The notes under the pieces are model-generated. The model was not told the origin of the DNA. It searched no databases and worked only from the letters and a program-made list of their open reading frames with translations. From positions 1 through 64,000 of IMG/VR virus record IMGVR_UViG_3300036716_002035: a stretch of 64,000 nt of DNA, one strand, 5' to 3'. A program made the position numbers and the translations under genes. Each line of letters opens with the position of its first letter. Within the stretch, counting starts at the first letter, position 1. Origin of the DNA: a virus. Below, piece by piece: positions 39,452 through 47,486 of the stretch.

Positions 39452-39799
39452 ATGAGTATTAATGTATCATCCAGCGGAGTATTTAATGGCATAGGTATTG
39501 ATGGCACCGATTTAACCATTCCTTTAGCATCTATTCGATATGGGGGGAGCACGATAACTGAAGCAGAAGCTACAGGAGACTACAGGACATTGATGAGGGG
39601 AATTCAGGAAAGCTACCACTATTTTACGACAGGTGTTGCAACTGGCACTTCCAATCCCGACGATTTTAATAAGCCATCTTATTTTACAGAAACTGTATCT
39701 GATTGGAGTACTTATCAATCTAGTTACCTGACGAGGTATTATCAGACTACATTCTACTACAATATTATGGATGACGCTACACTGGTTGACGAAAGCTAG
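39452..39799 (+). CDS. Plus-strand protein, possible virion component
   Basis: 115 aa, Ser/Thr/Tyr-rich, beta-like (starts MSINVSSSGVFNGIGIDGTD). Upstream TATATT ends 6 bases before the ATG, but no good -35 is seen, so another sigma factor may be used. It lies between the polymerase/exonuclease unit and the PHP gene, like an inserted late gene. Family unknown. Confidence 0.65.
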   Translation: MSINVSSSGVFNGIGIDGTDLTIPLASIRYGGSTITEAEATGDYRTLMRGIQESYHYFTTGVATGTSNPDDFNKPSYFTETVSDWSTYQSSYLTRYYQTTFYYNIMDDATLVDES

Positions 39800-39805
39800 T
39801 CGCAT

Positions 39806-39856
39806 CCATATATCGTCCACTGACTACTGGCTCCCGTTTTTATTTTTTTTCGTTCG
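39806..39856. repeat. Dispersed repeat, copy B
   Basis: CATATATCGTCCACT, then TGG and CGTTTTTATTTTTTTTCGTT, matching copy A with few differences. It spans the last codons of the PHP gene and the 3' flank of the plus-strand gene. Confidence 0.6.
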
Positions 39857-40586
39857 TAGGTAACCATTCCTCAAAACAAAAGGAATCACTCCCTTGGTGG
39901 TCAAAATTGGGCACCGTTAAATCCCTGGTCTTGAACGTCCTGTTGCAGATGCATTTGTACGTTTGATATGCAGAGAAGTCTTTTTTAGCTTTGTAGAAAA
40001 TGCTTTTTGTTTCTAATATTGAGTGACAGTTCCTGTCGCAATAAGCATCAACCTCGTCTTCAATTAAGCCGTCAAAGGGTAAATTATTATTTTCTGTAAA
40101 AAAAATAGGATCAGCAAAAGAAAAGTCGGGGGTGCAACTAGAAAATGACATTGCATTATTAAAAATAAAAGAATCGTAAAAAGGTATGGCAAGTTTTAAC
40201 GCAGAGTCATCCCAAATATCCTTCAAGTATTCCTCCGAAAGAACGCCTCCGCCGATCGTAAAAGCGTTTGTGTAAATTTTATTTAAAAGCCTGCATCCTA
40301 AAGAATTTTTAGCAAAAATTACTATTTTGTGAACGCACGACGAATCTTTTGATTCCTCGTTAGACATGGAGATTCTTAGCCCGAACCTAAGATTAAGGCC
40401 ATGATCTCTTGCCCCGTCGCGTGCTTCTAGAAAACCTATCAAGGAGTCTTCTACTAAGACGATATCCTTTAAGTCCGCATCTTTGGCAATAGAAAGTATG
40501 CTTCGGTTTTTTGTTTTTTCTGAAGGTTCCTCAAAAGTTAAAATGCTTTTGCCTATGGAGTAGTGTGATTTAAATAAAGGGATCAT
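39840..40586 (-). CDS. Stand-alone PHP domain of DNA polymerase III alpha
   Basis: 248 aa from the ATG at 40586. It matches the N-terminal PHP domain of DnaE in length and order: FKSHYSIGKSIL, DIVLVEDSLIGFLEA, GLNLRFGLRI and KIVIFAKNSLGCRLLNKI, ending EEWLPTNEKK. The first metal motif (usually HxH) reads KSHYS, so catalysis is doubtful and a structural role more likely. It presumably reassembles with the 36155-38737 polymerase. The polymerase starts where this protein ends in a normal DnaE. Confidence 0.8.
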   Translation of the reverse strand: MIPLFKSHYSIGKSILTFEEPSEKTKNRSILSIAKDADLKDIVLVEDSLIGFLEARDGARDHGLNLRFGLRISMSNEESKDSSCVHKIVIFAKNSLGCRLLNKIYTNAFTIGGGVLSEEYLKDIWDDSALKLAIPFYDSFIFNNAMSFSSCTPDFSFADPIFFTENNNLPFDGLIEDEVDAYCDRNCHSILETKSIFYKAKKDFSAYQTYKCICNRTFKTRDLTVPNFDHQGSDSFCFEEWLPTNEKK

Positions 40587-40592
40587 CAATAC

Positions 40593-40621
40593 AGAATAAC
40601 ACTTACAATCAATGCAGTCAA
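40593..40621 (-). promoter_or_regulatory. Leaderless-type promoter of the PHP gene
   Basis: TTGACT (40616-40621), 17-bp spacer, TATTCT (40593-40598), 6 bases, ATG at 40586. Confidence 0.78.
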
Positions 40622-40622
40622 C

Positions 40623-41699
40623 TCAAAAATCAAACTCATCCTTTTTATTCCAATGAGGGCAACCCTTATACGATCTTAATTCTATTGTATCTCCATCTTT
40701 TTGTATTTTTTCTAAATCAATACGCTTCTCCTTGAAGGCCGAAGCTTTTATCTTCTCGTCTTTATTAATTAAAACATAATAATCCATAGGCCTCCTGAAA
40801 GGACAAATATACGCAGGTATCTTGTTGCCATCCTGATCCAATAAAGGCTCTCCTCTAAACTTTTTAAAACCCTCTCTACCGCAAGACAAGGGGCCGCCAA
40901 AGGAACCGTCTTTAGGGTAAGGCTTTGTTGCAGCAAATCCCACGCGGGCTTTTGCGTCCGTAAAATCATTTAAATATTTATTTATTTCTGTTAGGTGATA
41001 CTCAAACCCCTCAAGCTCTTCATCTTCTAGTTCGTTCATTTGAAGTAGCCCCTTGCCTGTAGCTCCTACCAAATCTTTTCCCAAAGGAAATCTCAAAAAT
41101 AAAAATTCAGAAAATCTTTTTTTGTATTTAGGATACATCTGTTTTACTGCTAAGGAATACATTAGGTCTTGCAAATTATCCGTAGCATCTTTCCCTTTAA
41201 ATACCTGTTTGCTTGTCTTGAAATCTCTTATTACCGCGTGTTTATTATATAAAAATAATTTATCAATAAAACCTTTAATCCGATAGTGCTTCCCGTCTTT
41301 TTTTACCGTAAGGTCAAAATCCTTTTCGGATATAGCCTCCTTAGGTACTTGTTCGGTATCTCCAAAAAAATCATACTTTAAACCTTTTAAAGTCATCTCA
41401 TCCATATCCTCCAAGGCTTCTGGATAATTGATGTCCAATCTACCTGCATAAATAGACACTAATCTAGCTATGGGGCCTGAAGCATAAATCGTACCCGAGT
41501 CCAAGATTTTTTTAAGGTGGGAAGCGTGCTTGTCTGCGCCAAGAAGCTCAAATATAAGATGACAAATCCATCCTTTAGATGCTCCCTCATTGGTTGACTC
41601 TGGAAGCTTTAAAACGTACTTAGAAAAGTAAGTCCAGCTACATGTTTGGGCAGTCTTAATTCGACTGGCAGACAAAGGGGTAAGTTCTTCTTTATTCAT
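40623..41699 (-). CDS. RecB-family PD-(D/E)XK nuclease, probable Fe-S type
   Basis: 358 aa. Core IKGFIDKLFLYNKHAVIRDF followed by KTSK gives the D...DxK active site of RecB/Cas4-like nucleases; NLQDLMYSLAV matches motif QxxxY-like helix. Cys at the N-terminus (AQTCSWTYF) and three at the C-terminus (LSCGREG, YICPFRRP, KGCPHW) could bind an iron-sulfur cluster as in Cas4 and AddB. Overlaps the primase gene by 8 bp. Likely replication or recombination end processing. Confidence 0.8.
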   Translation of the reverse strand: MNKEELTPLSASRIKTAQTCSWTYFSKYVLKLPESTNEGASKGWICHLIFELLGADKHASHLKKILDSGTIYASGPIARLVSIYAGRLDINYPEALEDMDEMTLKGLKYDFFGDTEQVPKEAISEKDFDLTVKKDGKHYRIKGFIDKLFLYNKHAVIRDFKTSKQVFKGKDATDNLQDLMYSLAVKQMYPKYKKRFSEFLFLRFPLGKDLVGATGKGLLQMNELEDEELEGFEYHLTEINKYLNDFTDAKARVGFAATKPYPKDGSFGGPLSCGREGFKKFRGEPLLDQDGNKIPAYICPFRRPMDYYVLINKDEKIKASAFKEKRIDLEKIQKDGDTIELRSYKGCPHWNKKDEFDF

Positions 41700-42756
41700 T
41701 AATATATTTAAGGTTCTTCATTATGTTTTTAGACAACCGACCTTTTTTAAAAAGAAGCTTGGCCGACTTAATGATATAGTTTTTTTGCGCTTCTATATCT
41801 AACTCTTTAGCCTTATTTTTCCACGTAACAAAATGATCTTCATCCATATCTCCGAAGTCATTTTTGACTGGCAGGCATATCTGCAAAACATTCGGGTCAA
41901 AATGCCCCAATAGCTTAAGATAATTCTTAATGCATGCATTTAATCCTCTGTTATCTTCTTTAGAGCTATCATTGTTGAAAGATAAGGTAATCTTATTCAA
42001 GCCTATTCCCGAAAGAAAACAGATCAAGGACGGAGAAATGTCTAGGCCGAACGTTACCAAAACATTTTTGATTCCATGTTCATGCAAGGATAAAAGATCT
42101 CCAATACTTTCCACAAGAATTACCGAATCTTTCTGAGAAATAATATCTGATACTGACTCACCTGTACGAAACTTTAAATGGGCAGGATAAATCCAATTAG
42201 ATTTTCTTCCTACATGCTTCCATTTGGGCCTGTTCTCTCCGTCAATCATATCCCTGCCAGCAAACCCGTGTATCTGGCCATGTATATTAATAATAGGGAA
42301 TACAAACCTCTTGTTCATTTGCCCATACGTTGCAAACCCACCCAAAAAAAACTTTAAAGTAGTGTCTGAGATCCCCCTGTTATTATAAAACTTATAATGC
42401 GGGAGCAGCTTATCTAAAATACTAATGTCGTATATCTCTTCCATCTCTATCTTTCCTTCGAGGTTGCTGCGCTTTTTTTTTAAATCGCCTAAATTAGAAT
42501 CTTTTAAATATTTCTTAATTGTATATGGGTTACTGGTTCCTAAAGTTTTTTGAACCAATAATTCGAACCTTGAATAAGGATTGTTATTACTACCATCCCT
42601 GTCAACATAATCCCTCCATACTCCCGTATCTTTATAAATTTGTAATGCTGTCTGATTATCTCCGTCCCTATATATGGCAGTCGCTTGCCAATACGCCCCT
42701 CTATCCTTTAATTTATAACCCAAGGACTCGAGCACTTCTTTTACTGTGCCTGACAT
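41692..42756 (-). CDS. DnaG-like DNA primase
   Basis: 354 aa. A central DnaG-like core (YNNRGISDTTLKFFLGGF, RFVFPIINIHGQIHGFAGRD) is followed by a Toprim region: SVILVESIGDLLSLHEHGIK (Glu) and ITLSFNNDSS (Asp-type site shifted). An N-terminal zinc finger is not obvious. It makes RNA primers for the phage replisome. It overlaps the helicase start region by one base (TAATG), linking primase and helicase production. Confidence 0.85.
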   Translation of the reverse strand: MSGTVKEVLESLGYKLKDRGAYWQATAIYRDGDNQTALQIYKDTGVWRDYVDRDGSNNNPYSRFELLVQKTLGTSNPYTIKKYLKDSNLGDLKKKRSNLEGKIEMEEIYDISILDKLLPHYKFYNNRGISDTTLKFFLGGFATYGQMNKRFVFPIINIHGQIHGFAGRDMIDGENRPKWKHVGRKSNWIYPAHLKFRTGESVSDIISQKDSVILVESIGDLLSLHEHGIKNVLVTFGLDISPSLICFLSGIGLNKITLSFNNDSSKEDNRGLNACIKNYLKLLGHFDPNVLQICLPVKNDFGDMDEDHFVTWKNKAKELDIEAQKNYIIKSAKLLFKKGRLSKNIMKNLKYINE

Positions 42757-44270
42757 TATAATTCGTCTGGGAGATTGTCTATGAAATTTTCTTGAGGCGA
42801 CACATCATTAAAATTCAAAGCTTCTACCATATCTACTAAATCACCCCTCTCCTCAATAGAGAAATTATCAATTTCCAAATTGATATAATTATTTCTTTTA
42901 GATCCATCAGGCAGTTCTACTGGCTGAACTGCTCTTTGGTAATCTGAACCCAAATGCCTTGATTTTAGACAAGATAATTGGTGCGAACCAAATCCATCTG
43001 GTTCTTCTTGTATTTGGTCTAAGGTTTTTCTTCTTAAATGAAACATGTGAGAACAAAACTGTATTATCCTATCCGACAAGGAAACTACGCTCTCGTCATC
43101 AACCACGTTTTCTGCGCGACGATTAGTTGTAATTCCATGCCTGTTGCTTTGAACGCTGGTCATCATTGAAATAACAGGGCCATCGTCACCCAAAATCTCC
43201 TTTTGGATAACGTTTTTAAATTTAGTGACCATATCTCCCACGACTTGCCACTCAGAACTATTTCTATTTTGAGTCTGCTCAGTAGTCTTAATATAATCAA
43301 AACTAAATATCATATTTTTTCCTCTTCCAACGTTCGAATAATAAAAACGACGTAAAACATTAGCCATTTCATCAACTGAGAGCCCAGCGACATTATAATA
43401 ATGGAACTTAAAATCTTTAATAATTTTCCAAACGTCTCTAATTCGCTTGACAAAATCTTGATTATTCCTCCACATGCCGCTCTCGAGATAATGTATTGGA
43501 ACTTTTGACAAGGCTGAACATTGCCTCATTGTAATCTCTTCTTGGGACATTTCTCCATTATCAAAGTGTAAGACAGGAACGTTGTTGTATTTTCGAGAAA
43601 CCTTGCTTATAAAATCCAAGCAAAAGGTAGTCTTTCCCACTCCAGAACGAGCGACAATAACAGAGATATTTCCTGGCCTCAAAAGAGAACCATACAATTC
43701 ATTCACCCTTTTATAGGGGCCCATGAAACCAAATTCTTCCTTTGGATTATCTCCGCGCTCTTCAATGACCTCTTCCATTGACGCATAAATATTTTGGGGT
43801 GCGTCGTTTACATGGTAAAGATCTATCTGTTTATTATAAATGTTGTCCGCAGCGCTAATAATGTCGTCAAAAGAATGGTTCGATCCCAGACTTTTCATTT
43901 TCTTGGCTACTTCTACAGCGGAAGCGTAAATAGACCTTCTTACGCTAATCTTTTTAAGTTCTTGAGCTGAATTGGTTACTCCCTTTTCTGATATTTTTCT
44001 CAAGCCCAAAGAAGCAATGTATTGAGAAATATCAATATTGTCCTCAAAAGATATATTAAAATCTTTAACCTTCTGCGCAAGAACCACTTCGTCTACCTGT
44101 ACTCCTTTGTCAATACAGTTTCTTAATATTTTGAATATAGTGGCATGAACTTGACTCGCTTCTGTAGAGAAGTCGTCTTCAGAAATAAACGGAGCAATTT
44201 CTGCGTACATTTCTGGGTGTTTAATAAGCCCAGCCAAAAGATGCCTTTCAAGCTCTTTAGATTCAATCAT
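42756..44270 (-). CDS. dnaB: DnaB-like replicative helicase
   Basis: 504 aa. N-terminal DnaB domain (ERHLLAGLIKHPEMYAEIAP), then RecA-type motor: Walker A VIVARSGVGKTTFCLDF, VLHFDNGEMSQEEITMRQ, SFDYIKTTEQTQNRNS (Walker B) and QSNRHG. Unwinds DNA at the fork. Near full length of bacterial DnaB (~470). Transcribed from a leaderless-type promoter and followed by the primase and RecB-like nuclease. Confidence 0.92.
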   Translation of the reverse strand: MIESKELERHLLAGLIKHPEMYAEIAPFISEDDFSTEASQVHATIFKILRNCIDKGVQVDEVVLAQKVKDFNISFEDNIDISQYIASLGLRKISEKGVTNSAQELKKISVRRSIYASAVEVAKKMKSLGSNHSFDDIISAADNIYNKQIDLYHVNDAPQNIYASMEEVIEERGDNPKEEFGFMGPYKRVNELYGSLLRPGNISVIVARSGVGKTTFCLDFISKVSRKYNNVPVLHFDNGEMSQEEITMRQCSALSKVPIHYLESGMWRNNQDFVKRIRDVWKIIKDFKFHYYNVAGLSVDEMANVLRRFYYSNVGRGKNMIFSFDYIKTTEQTQNRNSSEWQVVGDMVTKFKNVIQKEILGDDGPVISMMTSVQSNRHGITTNRRAENVVDDESVVSLSDRIIQFCSHMFHLRRKTLDQIQEEPDGFGSHQLSCLKSRHLGSDYQRAVQPVELPDGSKRNNYINLEIDNFSIEERGDLVDMVEALNFNDVSPQENFIDNLPDEL

Positions 44271-44276
44271 GATCTA

Positions 44277-44305
44277 ATAGTATATTAAAAATGGGTATGT
44301 GTCAA
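44277..44305 (-). promoter_or_regulatory. Leaderless-type promoter of dnaB
   Basis: TTGACA (44300-44305), 17-bp spacer, TACTAT (44277-44282), 6 bases, ATG at 44270. Confidence 0.8.
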
Positions 44306-44308
44306 GGA

Positions 44309-44584
44309 TTATAATCCCTCGAGACCGTCTCCATTATCTATATCGATGCCTGTAACCGAGCTAGAAGCTTCTACTTCTTCCAGATAAGATTCCATAGCTT
44401 TTCTTAATCCAAATTCTACAATACGACTGCCATACCTAGCGTATATTATAGGGGAGCCATCTTGAAGAAGATATGCAATCAGGACTCCGCGAGAGACCTC
44501 GGACGCACTAGAGAAATCGTAGATCTTATCAAAGATCTGTTGGGGCATTTCAAAGCTAGGGATATTATTAGGATCAAAGTTCAT
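44309..44584 (-). CDS. Hypothetical protein
   Basis: 91 aa from the ATG at 44584 (MNFDPNNIPSFEMPQQIFDK). Acidic C-terminus. Located between the VSR-like nuclease and the dnaB promoter. No family. Confidence 0.58.
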   Translation of the reverse strand: MNFDPNNIPSFEMPQQIFDKIYDFSSASEVSRGVLIAYLLQDGSPIIYARYGSRIVEFGLRKAMESYLEEVEASSSVTGIDIDNGDGLEGL

Positions 44585-44606
44585 AGACTTATTATGTAAT
44601 ACACTT

Positions 44607-45017
44607 TTACAAAGAGATACCGACATTTTTAAAAAAATCCAGAGTGAGTTCCCTCCTGTCGTAAATCTCTACGAGTTGTATATGGTTTAGTTCACAAAAT
44701 TTTAGTTTGTTCTGGTCTCTTCTGAGCTGGTTTATATAATTATATTTATTGTTGCCATGGAAAAAAGGCGTATACTTTCGGTGCTGAGCCCCCTGAACTT
44801 CAATAGCTATTTTTTTATTGGCGTTGTAAAAATCTAACGATAGCCTGGAACCCGCTACTGGGAACTCTTCAAATACAACATGACTAAACCAATATTCTTT
44901 TAAAAAAGACTTTGTGGCTTTTTGTATCTTGCTTCTGCTTTTCCCGTCCCAATTAATAAGATATTTCTTAGGATTAATTACGGATCGAGCGGCCCCGCCA
45001 AGCGTAACGAACCTCAT
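44607..45017 (-). CDS. VSR/DUF2726-like nuclease
   Basis: 136 aa. LSLDFYNANKKIAIEVQGAQ, then H and QLRRDQNKLKFCELNHIQLV, fits restriction-like nucleases of the VSR/DUF559 type (D...ExQ with a following His). It may nick DNA in repair or host degradation. Overlaps recA by 4 bp. Confidence 0.72.
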   Translation of the reverse strand: MRFVTLGGAARSVINPKKYLINWDGKSRSKIQKATKSFLKEYWFSHVVFEEFPVAGSRLSLDFYNANKKIAIEVQGAQHRKYTPFFHGNNKYNYINQLRRDQNKLKFCELNHIQLVEIYDRRELTLDFFKNVGISL

Positions 45018-46108
45018 CTGAGGGATGCAACTTCTTCGGTGATCAATTCTAATAAAAAATCTCTAAACGGAGCATTATTTTCTAAATAATCAATCAACTT
45101 AGGCTCTCCTTGTATTTTTTCAACAAATTCAATTCCCGCTTGAGAGCATTTATCTGCAACTTCTTTGTCTAAGGAAATCCAAGCTCCTTTTTTCTCCAAG
45201 AATCCCCACAAATAAGACATCTCAATGACCTCTTTTTCTAGCCAAACAGAAGTTCCATTGGTCCTTCCGTATCTAATTGGATATCTTACCATTGCTCCCG
45301 TGCGTTCATTAACACTTTTGCGAAAAACTACCTTGCATATGTGGCCAATTGGATTGCCCTTGTCTTCAAGTTTTGCTGCACTAGGATTTTCAAATATAAT
45401 ATCGTTGTTATAGCGCTCTTGAAACTCTAAAATAAAGTTAGCATAATGTTTTATTGCGTTCCCTCCAGCCTGCTTTGTTTTTGGGCCGCCTCTTGCAGCA
45501 TAAGGATTTGTAGCAACCTCCACCCTAACCTGGGATGTTAAAATCATCATGTGGTTCAACTTAAGTATTGGGAGTACCATTTTTTTTAAGAAAACAGAAG
45601 TTATAAGGGCGCCTCCAGCGACTTGTTCGCTATCTTCAAAAGGCTTGTCGTAATCATTCTGACGACATAAAGCATCGACGCTATCAACTATAAATAAATA
45701 TTTCTTTTCCTCTTCATTGTCCATTACAAGCATGCGAATTAATTCAAATACCTTTTCGAATACATTGCAGTCAAATTTAAAAAATTTATTTTCAGAAGCG
45801 TCTAGTCCCGACCTTCTTATCATCTCTGGCCCCAGCCTCCCTTCGCTCTTTATATAAACAACCATGCCTTTGTCTCCAAAATGATCTTGAAATCGTTTGG
45901 CTATAGCCATGGCGCAAGATGTCTTTCCCCCCTCATTCACTCCCGTAAACCTATGCACTCCAGCAGGTAGGCCGCCGTCCAACGCAAGATCTAAATTTAA
46001 ACTCCCAGTTGGTATCTTATAGTCCAGCTCTTCGTGGTCATTATAATGAAACCTTTTGTTGTTCTTGTCATCAAGAAACGCTTTAATATTATTTAATGTT
46101 TTACTCAT
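45014..46108 (-). CDS. recA: RecA-like recombinase
   Basis: 364 aa from the ATG at 46108 (overlaps the upstream stop by 8 bp). Core: IPTGSLNLDLALDGGLPAG, Walker A GVNEGGKTSCAMAIA, KYLFIVDSVDAL (Walker B), and L2-type loop GGPKTKQAGGNAIKHYANF. Strand exchange in replication-linked recombination. The Walker A first half GVNEGG departs from the usual GPESSG, but GKT is kept. Confidence 0.92.
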   Translation of the reverse strand: MSKTLNNIKAFLDDKNNKRFHYNDHEELDYKIPTGSLNLDLALDGGLPAGVHRFTGVNEGGKTSCAMAIAKRFQDHFGDKGMVVYIKSEGRLGPEMIRRSGLDASENKFFKFDCNVFEKVFELIRMLVMDNEEEKKYLFIVDSVDALCRQNDYDKPFEDSEQVAGGALITSVFLKKMVLPILKLNHMMILTSQVRVEVATNPYAARGGPKTKQAGGNAIKHYANFILEFQERYNNDIIFENPSAAKLEDKGNPIGHICKVVFRKSVNERTGAMVRYPIRYGRTNGTSVWLEKEVIEMSYLWGFLEKKGAWISLDKEVADKCSQAGIEFVEKIQGEPKLIDYLENNAPFRDFLLELITEEVASLR

Positions 46109-46454
46109 ATCTTTCTGACAAAAAGTCTTTGATTGTTCTTTTTCTTCTTCCGATGTTTGCATCTTTTCCTATTTTTGTGGGGGATAATTCGTGTTGAGTT
46201 GGTTTGGGAATTTTGTAATTATAATCTAAAAATTTGCGTTTTACAAGTTTTTTCCAGTTCGGGCTAGCAAGTATAGCTAGACTGTCAAACTTTTGCCCAA
46301 AGTTAACATCGCTCCAAAAACATTGATCAGGGAACTCTTCAAGAAATCTATTTAGAAGAGTCATTTCTTTTTTCCAAAAAGGTCTTTTGGCTGTCGTAGG
46401 TTCGTTAATATGTTTTTGAATAATCTGCCTTTTGTTTAAGCATTTTTTTGACAT
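46101..46454 (-). CDS. Hypothetical basic protein
   Basis: 117 aa, basic with Trp residues (FPDQCFWSDVNFGQKFDSLA). Upstream of recA in one unit with a leaderless-type promoter, so it may help recombination. No family recognised. Confidence 0.6.
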   Translation of the reverse strand: MSKKCLNKRQIIQKHINEPTTAKRPFWKKEMTLLNRFLEEFPDQCFWSDVNFGQKFDSLAILASPNWKKLVKRKFLDYNYKIPKPTQHELSPTKIGKDANIGRRKRTIKDFLSERYE

Positions 46455-46460
46455 TGCTCC

Positions 46461-46489
46461 AGGATATACTAGGCATGTATATCTGTCAA
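46461..46489 (-). promoter_or_regulatory. Leaderless-type promoter of the recA unit
   Basis: TTGACA (46484-46489), 17-bp spacer, TATCCT (46461-46466), 6 bases (GGAGCA), ATG at 46454. The -35 lies 7 bp past the glf stop. Confidence 0.78.
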
Positions 46490-46496
46490 GAAAAAT

Positions 46497-47486
46497 TTAA
46501 CGAAGTTTGGTCATGACCTGCTTCACGGCCATCCACATGTCTAAATATTTATAAGTAGCCAACCTGCCAAGAAAAATGGTGTTTTTATCTGCTTCTGCTG
46601 CGATCTTGTATTTTGAATATATATGCTTAGCAGATCCAAAATTCTTAGGGTAAATAGCTTCATTGTATTCGTTGTGTTCTTCGGGGAAATCTCTGGTTAA
46701 TACTGTTTCGTCAACCTGTTCGTTTAAATATACGCTACTATCCATTGTGCGATTAAAGGGCTGCTTATTACACTCATTAATGACCGCACCTTTCTCCCAA
46801 GAAAAATCATCACTCTTTTTTGTATAAAAATGCTGAAACCTTAGTGATCGGTATGGCAATTTACCAAATTCTAGATTGAAATATTCGCTAATTTTACCAG
46901 TCCAGATTAACTTATCACACTTTAATTTCCTCCACGCACCCCGCTCAACACCTAGGTTAACTTTTATCCCATCAAGCATGGAGTGAAACATTTCTGTATA
47001 ACCTTTTTCTGGAATGCCTTGATACTTGTCAGTAAAATATCGATCATCAAAGTCATCTCTTTTATTTGGCACTCTTCCTGTTATGGATTTAGGTAAATCT
47101 TCCCACTTGACACCCCAATGTCTCTCCGAATATTCTTTAAAAAGAAGGTCTTGAATTTCCTTAGGAGATAAATCTTCCCCTAATTCTCCTGCCGTTTTTT
47201 TGCTAAAGGGGATAGAAATTAATCCATTTTTTGTATTGGCTCGCACCCTATGGACATAACTATTAAACTTAGTATACCTATTTAAAAATGACCACACATC
47301 CTCATCGTTTGTATGAAAAATATGTGACCCATACTTATGAACAGTTACTCCATTAATCTTTGAGTCATAACAGTTGCCGCCGATATGGTCTCTTAGCTCA
47401 AATATCTCTACTTGATGGCCCTGCTCTTTTAGAAGGATCGCTGCCGTCACTCCAGATAGCCCGCACCCAATTATATTAATTTTCAT
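46497..47486 (-). CDS. glf: UDP-galactopyranose mutase
   Basis: 329 aa. FAD-binding IIGCGLSGVTAAILLKEQGH, GGNCYDSKINGVTVHKYGSH (signature), and ITGRVPNKRDDFDDRYF. It interconverts UDP-Galp and UDP-Galf, supplying galactofuranose for glycans. Slightly shorter than bacterial Glf (~370). Last gene of the glycan cluster; one-base junction with the 612-aa glycosyltransferase. Confidence 0.92.
   Translation of the reverse strand: MKINIIGCGLSGVTAAILLKEQGHQVEIFELRDHIGGNCYDSKINGVTVHKYGSHIFHTNDEDVWSFLNRYTKFNSYVHRVRANTKNGLISIPFSKKTAGELGEDLSPKEIQDLLFKEYSERHWGVKWEDLPKSITGRVPNKRDDFDDRYFTDKYQGIPEKGYTEMFHSMLDGIKVNLGVERGAWRKLKCDKLIWTGKISEYFNLEFGKLPYRSLRFQHFYTKKSDDFSWEKGAVINECNKQPFNRTMDSSVYLNEQVDETVLTRDFPEEHNEYNEAIYPKNFGSAKHIYSKYKIAAEADKNTIFLGRLATYKYLDMWMAVKQVMTKLR

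Noticed and set aside
39524-39820. Minus-strand ORF opposite the plus-strand gene 39452-39799
   Set aside because: Its Cys-rich sequence looks like a reverse translation of the plus-strand protein, and it lacks a promoter; the plus-strand frame has better composition.
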